Part shown: positions 1 through 7,765 of the stretch, piece by piece | Numbering within the stretch: the first letter of the stretch is position 1 | How the letters are laid out: each line of letters opens with the position of its first letter | NCBI GenBank assembly: GCA_021324775.1 | Contig: JAJPIM010000013.1 | Coordinates: 1-36,560 of the forward strand | Reading direction: 5' to 3' | Length of the DNA stretch: 36,560 nt | From: Gemmatimonadota bacterium | GTDB taxonomy: Bacteria; Gemmatimonadota; Gemmatimonadetes; Gemmatimonadales; Gemmatimonadaceae | Made by a program: the position numbers and the translations under genes | The notes under the pieces: generated by a model | Databases searched by the model: none | The model's input: the letters and a program-made list of their open reading frames with translations, nothing else | What the model was told of the DNA's origin: nothing

Positions 1-37
1 GCTGCACGCGATTCTGCGCGCCATCCGCGTCGCCTAG
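1..37 (+). CDS. C-terminal tail of an upstream gene (partial)
   Basis: An open frame entering from the left edge (codons in phase from base 2) ends at a TAG at 35-37 and would encode a tail ending LHAILRAIRVA. It lies 32 bases before the next start and on the same strand, as expected for the preceding operon member. The piece is too short to assign to a family, and it could be a chance open frame. Confidence 0.35.
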   Translation, partial: LHAILRAIRVA

Positions 38-57
38 CAGCCGCCGGCGAACGGCTC

Positions 58-64
58 AGGAGAG
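58..64 (+). promoter_or_regulatory. Ribosome binding site of the large TPR gene
   Basis: AGGAGAG lies 5 bases before the ATG at 70. It supports this start over the in-frame ATG at 85 and over extending the open frame towards the left edge. Confidence 0.6.
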
Positions 65-69
65 CGCGC

Positions 70-2931
70 ATGGGCGCGGCCAACATGATCTCGGAGCGGG
101 ACCGCGACGTCTTGCGATCTTTCGCGCGGCGGATCGATCCGGCGGACGCGGGCGCGCACAACAACCTCGGCGTACTCTATTTCCACAAGGGCCTGTTCGA
201 GGAGGCGGTCGCCGCCTTCACGCGCGCGCTCGAGCTCGACCAGAAGATGCTGGTCGCGCAGCGGAATCTCGAAGTCGCGTATTTCAGCTCCGGCTATTAT
301 GACCGCCGGGTGGGGGCCCTGCGCGAGCAGCTCCGCGCGGCGCCCGCCGATCGCGATGCGAGATGGGAGTTGGGCCGGGCGTTCGCGTTGCTGGGCCGTG
401 CGCCCGAAGCGGTGGCCGAGTTCACGGAGCTGCTGCGGTACCACCCGCAGGATCTGGGTGCGTTGGTGCAGCTGGGGCTCGCCGAGAAGGCGTCAGGCGA
501 TCTCGAGACGGCGCAGCGATGGTTCGAGCGGGCATTGGCGCTCGATCCCGACAGCCCGGTCATCCACTTCAACATCGCCGAGGTCCTGTACAACCGGGGA
601 TTGAACAGCGAGGCGCTCGCCGCGCTGCAGCGCGTAATCGCGCGGCGGCCGGACAATCCCGACGCCCACTACCTGATGGGCTTCGTGCTCGGCGACATGG
701 GGCGCCACGCCGAGGCCCAGGAAGCGGCGAAACGCGCGATTCAGCTCAACCCGACGCTCGGGCGCGCCCAGACCAATCTGTCGCTCGAAAAGCGATTGCT
801 GGCGAAGGCGGACGCCCCTCAATCCGTCTCCGATCGCCGTGCCATGGCCGCGATGGCGGTCTCCGACGGCGGCACCCTGGCGCACTTCAACCTGGGTCTC
901 GCGTTCCGGCAGAAGGCATACTACGCGGAGGCATTGCGGGAGTACCAGATCGCACTGGAACGTGGCGAGGAGCGCACGCTCGTGCAGCAGGCGATCGCAG
1001 AGCTGCAGCTCCTGCGCAAGGACGTCGCCGCGGGCGTCGCCGCCTACGATGGGCTGATTGCCGAGCGTCCGGACAGTCCGAAATTGTGGAACGAGCGCGG
1101 CGTCGCGCTTCACCAGGGGGGCCGTTACGAGCAGGCAGCCGAGAGCTACCGCCGGGCCATCCAGGCCGATCCGCGGTACGCGATCGCGCACAACAACCTC
1201 GGCGTCGCTCTCTTCCACGCCGGGGATTCAGCGGGCGCCGCGTCGGCATTCCGCACGGCCCTGGATCTGACGCCCGCGTTCTCGCACACACGCCTCAACC
1301 TCGCGCTGCTGCTCTTCAAGGCGAAGCGCCTGCAGCAGAGCGTCGAGGCGTACCGCCACGTGCTGCTCGATGAGCCGGAGCATGCGGTGGCGTGGAACGG
1401 GATCGGGCTCGTCCTGACGGAACTGCGGCGGTTTGCCGAGGCGCGCAATGCGTTTGCCCGCGCCGTGCAAAGCCGTCCCGACTGTGCGGAGGCCCACTAC
1501 AACCTGAGCTTCGCCCTCTCCAACCTCGGCGACTTCGACGCGGCACTCCGCGAGACCAAGCGCGCGCTGGAACTCGATCCGTACTACGTGCCGCAGAAGT
1601 TCGAGCTCGCGATCGACTTTCAGTACGAGCACCCGGATCTTTCGATCGGACCGGACCTGGGCGGGCCCGCGGACCAGCACCATCCGGTGGTCGCGGATTT
1701 CGCGTTCGACGGCAACGTACTGGACTCGCTGTTCGCTGAGCTCAGTCCCGCGGCGGTGCCGGATGCCGGCGGCGATGCGGCGGCAGATCCCTACGGGATG
1801 GCCCGCGACTACCTCTCGAAGGGTCTGTACGACCGCGCGGCGTCGGAAATCGGCCGGGCCTTGATGCGCGGGGCGCATCGGGCGGCCGGGATGGTCCTGA
1901 TGGGAGAGGTGTTCGCGCGGCAGGGTTACTACGGTGAAGCGCTCGAGCGGTTTCGCGATGCGCGGCGCGTCGACGGTGATGCGCGGGGTGCGGACGCCGG
2001 TGAGGTCCGCGCTCTCGTGGCGTTGCATCGGGCAGCGGAGGCGTGCCCGCTGGCCGAAACGCTGCTGGCAGCGACGCCTGACGATGTGGATGTCCTGCTC
2101 CTTGTCGCGGCGGCACGCGCCGGCGCCGGCCAGGTCGAGGGAGCGCTCGGCGCGCTGGAGCATGCGTGCGACGTCGCACCCCGCCGGGCGGACGTGCTCA
2201 AGATGATTGGAGACGTCACGCGGGACGCCGGACAACTGGAGCGGGCGCGGTCCGCGTACCGCGAAGCGCTCGACGTGGATCCGGATCGCGCCGTGGTGCG
2301 GTACGAGCTGGCGATGCTGCTCATCGGCGCGGGCGAACAGCGACTCGCGGAAGCCGAGCTCCGTGCGGCACTCGATCAGGTTCCGACGTACGCCGATGCC
2401 GCCCTGGCCCTTGCTGACCTCTGCCGCGCGATGGGCCGGGGCGCGGAGGCGCTGGGGTTGCTCGTGGATCTGCTCGAGCGGGATGCATCGCACACCACCG
2501 CCCTGCTCGCACTGGGCGAGTTGCTCTTCGAGAGCGGACGGCGCCGTGATGCCGCCCAAGCCTGGGCACGGCTGCTGGTGGTGGAGCCCGGGCATCCGGG
2601 AGCGCTCTACTATCAAGGCGCGATGCTCGCCGAGCGCAACCGGTATCGCGAGGCGATCGAGCGCTGGGATCAGGTGATTGCGACCGATCCGGACGGGGAG
2701 TTTGCCGCTCGCGCTCGGCGCGATCGCCGGACGGCAGCCGACCTCGCGCAGATCTTCGTTCGCCAGCCGGCCGGCGCCGCGCCGCGGGGGCGAACGTCCA
2801 TGCCGGTGACCGTCGCGCCGCCAGCGGCCGTGTCGGGCACCGGTGCGGGCGCGAGACCTGCGGGCCGGGTGTCGGGCGGTACGTCACGTACGAGCAAGCG
2901 AGTCGCCGCGGTTGCGGGCGGGGGGCGATAG
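70..2931 (+). CDS. Large tetratricopeptide-repeat (TPR) protein, 953 aa
   Basis: TPR proteins are alpha-helical scaffolds that hold other proteins together. Two long TPR blocks are visible, at about residues 25-510 and 575-885, with the typical spacing of Gly/Ala/Tyr and closing Pro (for example units with NNLGV, ALELDP, AHYNL). They are separated by a non-repeat Asp/Pro/Gly-rich linker at about 515-570. The last ~58 residues are Ala/Gly/Pro/Arg-rich, basic and probably disordered. No signal peptide or membrane helix is seen, so it should be cytoplasmic. The ATG at 70 is chosen because AGGAGAG at 58-64 sits 5 bases upstream; an alternative ATG is at 85. The stop directly abuts the next ATG, suggesting translational coupling. 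It opens the Roadblock/MglA/Che operon and is probably its scaffold; a specific partner cannot be named. Confidence 0.9.
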   Translation: MGAANMISERDRDVLRSFARRIDPADAGAHNNLGVLYFHKGLFEEAVAAFTRALELDQKMLVAQRNLEVAYFSSGYYDRRVGALREQLRAAPADRDARWELGRAFALLGRAPEAVAEFTELLRYHPQDLGALVQLGLAEKASGDLETAQRWFERALALDPDSPVIHFNIAEVLYNRGLNSEALAALQRVIARRPDNPDAHYLMGFVLGDMGRHAEAQEAAKRAIQLNPTLGRAQTNLSLEKRLLAKADAPQSVSDRRAMAAMAVSDGGTLAHFNLGLAFRQKAYYAEALREYQIALERGEERTLVQQAIAELQLLRKDVAAGVAAYDGLIAERPDSPKLWNERGVALHQGGRYEQAAESYRRAIQADPRYAIAHNNLGVALFHAGDSAGAASAFRTALDLTPAFSHTRLNLALLLFKAKRLQQSVEAYRHVLLDEPEHAVAWNGIGLVLTELRRFAEARNAFARAVQSRPDCAEAHYNLSFALSNLGDFDAALRETKRALELDPYYVPQKFELAIDFQYEHPDLSIGPDLGGPADQHHPVVADFAFDGNVLDSLFAELSPAAVPDAGGDAAADPYGMARDYLSKGLYDRAASEIGRALMRGAHRAAGMVLMGEVFARQGYYGEALERFRDARRVDGDARGADAGEVRALVALHRAAEACPLAETLLAATPDDVDVLLLVAAARAGAGQVEGALGALEHACDVAPRRADVLKMIGDVTRDAGQLERARSAYREALDVDPDRAVVRYELAMLLIGAGEQRLAEAELRAALDQVPTYADAALALADLCRAMGRGAEALGLLVDLLERDASHTTALLALGELLFESGRRRDAAQAWARLLVVEPGHPGALYYQGAMLAERNRYREAIERWDQVIATDPDGEFAARARRDRRTAADLAQIFVRQPAGAAPRGRTSMPVTVAPPAAVSGTGAGARPAGRVSGGTSRTSKRVAAVAGGGR

Positions 2932-4086
2932 ATGGCCATCGAAGGGTCGCTGCGCGAGCTGAGCATCCACGACGTCTTCCAGATGGTGGATCTGAGCCGG
3001 AAGACGGGGACACTGCGCATTACGTCCGAGTCGCGCGAGCACGAGGGAACCGTCGTATTCGAGCGCGGCCGCGTGCTGTCGGCGTCGATGCGGGGCAGTC
3101 CCGCTCCACTGGGGCAGCTCCTCGTGCGGGCCGGGCGCATCACGGAAGAGGATTTGGCCCGGGCTCGCGGCCTCCAGGCCGGCGGGGATACCCGTCGTCT
3201 TGGTGAGATCCTGCTAGCGCTCGGCGTGGTCGGGGCGCGTGAACTCGAACGGCAGGTCCGGCTCCAGGTCGAGACCGTCGTATTCGACCTCATGTCATGG
3301 CGCGATGGGTTCTTCTCATTTCAGGAGCGGGACATCGCCACGATGCCCATCGATGCGCCCGTCCACGTCTCGACCGAATCACTGCTCATGGAAGGGGCGC
3401 GGCGGTTCGATGAATGGTCACGGATCGTGGACAAGGTGCCGAGTCTTGCGGTCATCCCGGTGCTGGCGACGGTCACCGACGACCACGCGACCCGGCTCGA
3501 CCTGCTGCCGAGCGAATGGGAAGTCCTCGCGGCGATCGATGGTCTGACGGATCTTCGCGGGCTGGCAGCGACGCTGGGCCGGAGCGACTTCGAAGTCGCC
3601 AAAGTCATGTATGGTCTAGTGTCGACGGGAGTAGTGGAATTACGCGACCAGGGAACCGCGCGCGCCGGCGCGACGAGCGCAGGCGGAGCCGCCGATCCCA
3701 ACTGGGAGTTGGCGACTGCGCGCGAAGCGCTGGCCGCGGGCCGGCCCGACGAAGCGCTCGATGCGGCGCGGCGGGCAATCGGTGCGGCACCGGACGAGTC
3801 CGCGCCGCGGATCATGGCAGCGCAGGCGCTGCGCAGGTTGCGGCGGTACGGCGAAGCCGCAGACGAGTTGCGCCGCGCGGCGGAAGCCACACCTGGTCTG
3901 CCAGACGTCCATCTCGAGCTCGGATATGCGGCCGCGAGCCGCGGAGATTTCCGAGAGGCCGTCGCGAGCTGGCAGAAGTATCTGGAGCAATCTTCGGCGG
4001 GGGCACCTGGCGTCGCCGTCGTACGCGATGCGATCGCCTCGGCAACTGTATTGTGCACCGCGCTGGAGGCGCACTCGGGTGTCTGA
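2932..4086 (+). CDS. DUF4388 domain protein with C-terminal TPRs, 384 aa
   Basis: The N-terminus begins MAIEGSLRELSIHDVFQM and continues with KTGTLRI and VVFERGRVLSA. This pattern fits DUF4388 (PatA-like N-terminal domain), which is often found in multidomain signalling proteins of bacteria with elaborate chemosensory or motility systems. The DUF4388 and its helical extension span about residues 1-165. A middle domain with a probable winged-helix-like fold follows to about 235, and TPR repeats occupy about 245-375. There is no signal peptide or membrane segment. The ATG directly follows the preceding TAG. The protein is clearly related to the DUF4388-TPR protein at 7765-9396: both share the N-terminus, a GEILLALG/GDIIVSQ-type segment and an ESLLxEGAxRxDEWS motif. 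Its biochemical role is unknown; protein-protein interaction in the operon's signalling complex is an inference. Confidence 0.88.
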   Translation: MAIEGSLRELSIHDVFQMVDLSRKTGTLRITSESREHEGTVVFERGRVLSASMRGSPAPLGQLLVRAGRITEEDLARARGLQAGGDTRRLGEILLALGVVGARELERQVRLQVETVVFDLMSWRDGFFSFQERDIATMPIDAPVHVSTESLLMEGARRFDEWSRIVDKVPSLAVIPVLATVTDDHATRLDLLPSEWEVLAAIDGLTDLRGLAATLGRSDFEVAKVMYGLVSTGVVELRDQGTARAGATSAGGAADPNWELATAREALAAGRPDEALDAARRAIGAAPDESAPRIMAAQALRRLRRYGEAADELRRAAEATPGLPDVHLELGYAAASRGDFREAVASWQKYLEQSSAGAPGVAVVRDAIASATVLCTALEAHSGV

Positions 4087-5014
4087 TGAGATCAGGCGTT
4101 GGAGCGAAGAGTTGGCGCGAGATCCCGCGAGCATGGTGTTCGTGCCACTCGGTGACGCGTTGCGGCGTCGAGGGCAGCTCGAGCCGGCGCTCAAAGTCGC
4201 GACGCGCGGTCTGGAACGGCATCCGTACGACGCCGACGCGCACGACCTTCTGGCGCGCATCCACGCCGACCGGGGAGAATTGGAGCACGCGATGGACGAA
4301 TGGAGTGTCGCGCTGCGGGTCGCCCCGCACCATGCGGGCGCCCTCAAGGGCATGGGGTTCGCGTGCTTCCAGAGCGGCCGGGCGGCCGAAGCCGAGCGGT
4401 ATCTGGTCGCCGCCGTTGCCGCCGACCCCGGCGATCCAACGATCGACGCCGCATTGTCGCGACTGCGGGTCCCACAGGAAGACAACCGCTCCAGTCGCCC
4501 GGAACACGCCGCACCGATGATTGGACACGCCGGCGCCGTCGCACCTGCCGCGCAACCGGCCCTTGCGCCCGCACAGGATCCGGAGCTGGCGTTCGCGACT
4601 GCGACCAGCGCGTCGCTGGACGCGCGTGACCTCTTTGCGGACCTGCTGGGCGACGGCGAGCAGACGGCGCTCCTGCTCGACCCGCACGGCTACGTGCTGG
4701 CGGGCGCCTACGTGGTAGCCGATGGCCGCGATGTGGCGCAGGAGGTCGGTGGCGCGCTCAGTGGCGTCAGCGATGAGGCCCATCGGGCGATGCGGCACCT
4801 CGGGCTCGGCGAGTGGTCATCGATCGTGTTCGAGGCCGAAGTCGCGGCCATCGCGATGTCACCGGTCTCACAGGATGGTGAGATCGCGATCGCGCTAGTC
4901 GCAGCCGCGCGAACCGTGCCGCTGGGCCTGGTGCGCCGATTGCTGCGCCGGGTCAGCGAGCGCGGCGCCGCGTGGCTCGCGGGCAGTGCCGGCCAGACCG
5001 GGACGGGGCGCTGA
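4079..5014 (+). CDS. TPR-Roadblock/LC7 fusion protein, 311 aa
   Basis: The GTG at 4079 (protein begins VSDEIRRWSEEL) overlaps the previous gene by 8 bases. The frame is open further upstream, but that part lies over the DUF4388 gene. Residues 1-130 hold about three TPR units. A Pro/Ala-rich linker covers about 131-180, and a C-terminal Roadblock/LC7 domain about 185-305 (TALLLDPHGYVLAGAYV, then the long helix VAQEVGGALSGVSDEA). Roadblock domains dimerise and bind Ras-like GTPases; MglB, the activator of MglA, is the best-known bacterial example. With an MglA-type GTPase three genes downstream, this protein is a likely regulator or adaptor of it. A TPR fused to Roadblock could tether the GTPase to the TPR scaffold. 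The domain call is good; the specific role is inferred. Confidence 0.82.
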   Translation: MSDEIRRWSEELARDPASMVFVPLGDALRRRGQLEPALKVATRGLERHPYDADAHDLLARIHADRGELEHAMDEWSVALRVAPHHAGALKGMGFACFQSGRAAEAERYLVAAVAADPGDPTIDAALSRLRVPQEDNRSSRPEHAAPMIGHAGAVAPAAQPALAPAQDPELAFATATSASLDARDLFADLLGDGEQTALLLDPHGYVLAGAYVVADGRDVAQEVGGALSGVSDEAHRAMRHLGLGEWSSIVFEAEVAAIAMSPVSQDGEIAIALVAAARTVPLGLVRRLLRRVSERGAAWLAGSAGQTGTGR

Positions 5015-5358
5015 TGCCGGCGTTCGTGGAAATGCTCGACTCCTTCACGCGGCAACGGGGCGTGCAGGGCGGCCTTGTCGTGAGCGAACGGGACGGCATC
5101 GTCGTGGATACGCAGGTTCAGCTCGGCGTTCGCGCGAGCGTGGTCGCCGCATTGGCGGCATCGATCTACCGCAAGGCTCGTCTCTCGGCGGAGGCCGCGG
5201 GGTTGGGTCCGGTCGCGTACGTCGAGCTGGCCGCTGCAGAGGGGCGTCTCTGCATGGCGGGACGCGGCGATCTGGTCGTCGTGCTGATCACTGACGGCCG
5301 GTCGAGCGTAGGGCTGCTGCGGAGTGCGCTGCTGCAGGCGGCGGAGACGCTGGCATGA
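5014..5358 (+). CDS. Roadblock/LC7 domain protein, MglB-like, 114 aa
   Basis: The ATG at 5014 shares one base with the preceding stop (TGATG). The protein MPAFVEMLDSFTRQRGVQGGLVVSERDG is a single Roadblock/LC7 fold: N-terminal helix, GGLVVSERDGIVVDT hairpin, central helix VVAALAASIYRKARLSAEAAG and closing strands with VVVLITDG. Length and architecture match stand-alone MglB-type GTPase-activating subunits, which act as homodimers on MglA. It is the shortest and most canonical of the three consecutive Roadblock genes, so it is the best MglB candidate, but GAP activity is not demonstrated by sequence. The stop overlaps the next gene as ATGA. Confidence 0.85.
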   Translation: MPAFVEMLDSFTRQRGVQGGLVVSERDGIVVDTQVQLGVRASVVAALAASIYRKARLSAEAAGLGPVAYVELAAAEGRLCMAGRGDLVVVLITDGRSSVGLLRSALLQAAETLA

Positions 5359-5825
5359 CCGTCGCCGTCGTCGAACGGTGGGTGGAGACGCCGCTGCGAA
5401 GCTTCGTGCAGGATGCGCAGGTGACGCTCGCGCTCCTGCTGACCCCGAGCGGCCAAGTACTGGGCCAGCACGGATTCAATCGGGCGATGGACGTCATGGC
5501 GGCATGTGCATTGGCCGCGGCGATCCACGCGTCGTCCGCCGAGCTCGGCAAACTCCTCGAAGGCAAACCGTTCGCCGGCCTGCACCATGCGGGCGCCACA
5601 CGCCAGATCTTTCTCGCACCGGCGGAGACACGGCGCGGCACGCTGCTCTGTCTCACCGTGTTCGACGAGGCGACGTCGATCGGCATTGTCCAACTTTATT
5701 TCGACGAGCTGCGCGAGCGTCTCGCGGCCGGAGCGCCCGGAGCACGCACGCCACCCCAGGGCGTCCTGGCCGACACGTTCGAGCAGGACCTGAATCGCAA
5801 CCTCACGCTTCTCTTCCGCCGGTAG
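5355..5825 (+). CDS. Third Roadblock/LC7-like protein, 156 aa
   Basis: The ATG overlaps the previous stop by 4 bases (ATGA). The sequence LALLLTPSGQVLGQHGFNRAMD followed by a helix (CALAAAIHASSAELGKLL) and strands (TRQIFLAPAE, TLLCLTVFDEATSIGIVQLYF) fits a divergent Roadblock/LC7 fold with N- and C-terminal extensions. It lies 4 bases before the MglA-type GTPase start. A role in heterodimer formation with the other Roadblock proteins or in binding the GTPase is a reasonable inference. It is less typical than the 114-residue protein, so the family call is less certain. Confidence 0.78.
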   Translation: MTVAVVERWVETPLRSFVQDAQVTLALLLTPSGQVLGQHGFNRAMDVMAACALAAAIHASSAELGKLLEGKPFAGLHHAGATRQIFLAPAETRRGTLLCLTVFDEATSIGIVQLYFDELRERLAAGAPGARTPPQGVLADTFEQDLNRNLTLLFRR

Positions 5826-5829
5826 CCCC

Positions 5830-6528
5830 GTGTCGCTCGTCAACTACGCCACGCGCGAGATCACGTGCAAGATCGTCTACTACGGACCGGGCCGGTCCGG
5901 AAAGACGACGAATCTGCACTACATCTACGGCCAGGTTCCAAGCGACCGCAAAGGCCGCATGGTATCGCTCGCGACGCAGACCGACCGCACGCTGTTCTTC
6001 GATTTCCTGCCGCTGGATCTCGGTACGATCTCTGGCTTCACGACCAAGATGCAGCTCTACACGGTGCCGGGTCAGGTCTACTATCAGACGACTCGCAAAC
6101 TCGTACTTCAGGGCGCGGACGGCGTGGTATTCGTGGCCGACAGCCAAGCACGACAGCTCGAGGAGAACATCGAGAGTCTGCAGGACTTGCATGCCAACCT
6201 GGCCGAGCACGGAATCGACCCGCGGCTCGTGCCACTCGTGCTGCAATACAACAAGCAGAACCTGCCGCCGGAACTCATCCTCGATGTGCCGGCGATGGAT
6301 GAAGCGCTCAACTTCCGAGGCGTGCCCGCGTTCGCGGCCGACGCGCTTCGGGGGCCGGGAGTGTTCGAGACGCTACGCGGCATCTCGGAGCTGGTGCTCC
6401 GCCGGCTGAGCGGCTCCGCATCGGGCGCACCGCCATCCGGCCTGCGCGCAGGCGGCGCGGGTCCGGTCGCGCAGGCCCCGGTGCGGGCGCCGGCCAGCTC
6501 GGCAGGCACCACTTCCGGCCGCCGGTAA
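5830..6528 (+). CDS. mglA: MglA-type Ras-like small GTPase, 232 aa
   Basis: The GTG at 5830 gives VSLVNYATREITCKIVYYGP, which closely matches the start of Myxococcus MglA. The P-loop is G19-PGRSGK-T26. TDRTLFFDFLPL and the MglA-specific TVPGQVYY (G3 region) follow, then VVFVADSQ. MglA proteins are cytoplasmic switches controlling cell polarity, gliding and type IV pili, and are regulated by Roadblock MglB. The G4 motif here is N141-K-Q-N144, whereas the usual motif NKxD has Asp at the last position; that Asp contacts the guanine base. Residues ~195-232 form a Gly/Ala/Pro tail absent from the ~195-residue Myxococcus protein. It sits directly downstream of three Roadblock genes and 13 bases before the DnaA-like AAA+ gene, all in one operon. 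Confidence 0.93.
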   Translation: MSLVNYATREITCKIVYYGPGRSGKTTNLHYIYGQVPSDRKGRMVSLATQTDRTLFFDFLPLDLGTISGFTTKMQLYTVPGQVYYQTTRKLVLQGADGVVFVADSQARQLEENIESLQDLHANLAEHGIDPRLVPLVLQYNKQNLPPELILDVPAMDEALNFRGVPAFAADALRGPGVFETLRGISELVLRRLSGSASGAPPSGLRAGGAGPVAQAPVRAPASSAGTTSGRR

Positions 6529-6541
6529 GACGAGGCAGCAG

Positions 6542-7765
6542 GTGGAGCTCGACAGGCGACACCAATTCGGCGACATCGTCGTGGGACCGGCCAACCGTCT
6601 CGCGGTGGCCGCCGCATTGGCGGTCGCGGAAAATCCCGGCTCGACCTACAATCCGCTCTACATTTGGAGTGCCCCCGGGCTAGGCAAGTCGCAGCTGTTG
6701 GCCGCGATCGGACTTCGCGCGCTGGCGTTGCAACCGGCGCTGCGGGTCGCCGCACTCACCGTCGACGAGTTCGTACGCCAGCTCGAAGCGGCGGTATCGA
6801 TGGGGGACCAGGCCGCGTTTCACCGGCACTTTCAGGACGCCGACCTGCTGCTGATCGATGACGTGCAGTTCCTGGCCGGCCGCCACGAGGCGCAGGCCGA
6901 GCTGTTGCGCCTCTGCGAGGAGTTTCACGCGTCGGGCCGGCAGATCGCCTGCACGGGCGACCGGCCCCCGGGTGACATCGTGGATATCGATGCGCAGCTT
7001 GCGGACCAACTCTCGGGCGGGTTGGTGGTCGAAATCGGCCTCGGCCTCGGCGTCGGCCAGGGCGCCGGCCAGGCGCCCCGCGCGAGCGGTGCCGTGTCAT
7101 CCCCACCTGCGGCTGAGTTCCTGAATTTCATATCGGACGTCGCGACGGTCGTCGCCCGGCACGTCGAGCCGTGGCGCTCGAGCATCGGCGAGGCGGCCCA
7201 GCGGTGGGCGGCCGAGGGTTACGACACCGCGGTCCTCGAGCGAGCGATGCGTGCCGGCGCAGATCCCGGGAGCGGCGCCCTCATCGCGACGTATGAACGG
7301 TGCGTGGCCAGGCTCCGGACCCTTCAGTGCGAAGCCGCGGCCGCGGATCCCGATCTCGCGGCGATGGACATCTTCTTTGACCCGGCGCGCGTGGCCGAGG
7401 CTGAGGAGCTGGTGGCATCCGCGCAGGCGCCGGCCGATGCCGGCGGCGGGGCGGAGCCGGACGCCGCCATCTCGGATAGTCGCGACCATCATGCGGCCCA
7501 TTCGAACGGTGCGGGGGACGGGGGAGATTCGGCCGATGTCATCGACCTCGTGGACGTCGTGGACGAGGTGGATGCCGGCGGCGCCATCCCGACAGAGGCG
7601 GCTGAGCCGGAGGAGCCGCTTCCGGTCTCGGTGGTCGCGCGCCGGACATCGCGGGGCATGGTGGTTACCTCCATCGAGGCCGAAGATCCGTTTTTTCTCG
7701 ATGACGAGAAAGTGGTCTGGGACTGGCCCGATGCGCAGGGGCGGGTCATCGAGGAGTTCCGCTGA
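6542..7765 (+). CDS. DnaA-like AAA+ ATPase lacking the DNA-binding domain, 407 aa
   Basis: The GTG start gives an N-terminus that follows DnaA domain III: FGDIVVGPANRLAVAAA, then YNPLYIWSAPGLGKS (Walker A, residues 43-50), LLLIDDVQFLAGR (Walker B, 102-114) and a sensor-1-like TGDRPP at 138-143 (TSDRPP in DnaA). After that it departs from DnaA. The box VII arginine finger (SRF in DnaA) is not visible at LADQLSGGLVVEI, and there is no lid/sensor II or helix-turn-helix domain IV. A helical domain (about 190-290), an Asp-rich acidic stretch (about 300-350) and a conserved-looking tail ending DWPDAQGRVIEEFR follow. It is probably not a replication initiator. It may be an ATP-dependent partner or regulator of the MglA/Roadblock/DUF4388 proteins. 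Its stop overlaps the next gene by one base (TGATG). Confidence 0.85.
   Translation: MELDRRHQFGDIVVGPANRLAVAAALAVAENPGSTYNPLYIWSAPGLGKSQLLAAIGLRALALQPALRVAALTVDEFVRQLEAAVSMGDQAAFHRHFQDADLLLIDDVQFLAGRHEAQAELLRLCEEFHASGRQIACTGDRPPGDIVDIDAQLADQLSGGLVVEIGLGLGVGQGAGQAPRASGAVSSPPAAEFLNFISDVATVVARHVEPWRSSIGEAAQRWAAEGYDTAVLERAMRAGADPGSGALIATYERCVARLRTLQCEAAAADPDLAAMDIFFDPARVAEAEELVASAQAPADAGGGAEPDAAISDSRDHHAAHSNGAGDGGDSADVIDLVDVVDEVDAGGAIPTEAAEPEEPLPVSVVARRTSRGMVVTSIEAEDPFFLDDEKVVWDWPDAQGRVIEEFR

Noticed and set aside
1228-2616. 462-residue open frame on the minus strand inside the large TPR gene
   Set aside because: It is a mirror of a high-G+C coding gene on the + strand. It shows no domain motifs, and the + strand TPR pattern is unmistakable.
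6542-7765. The chromosomal dnaA gene itself
   Set aside because: The protein lacks domain IV and the arginine finger and is embedded in a signalling operon, so it is a paralogue and not the initiator.
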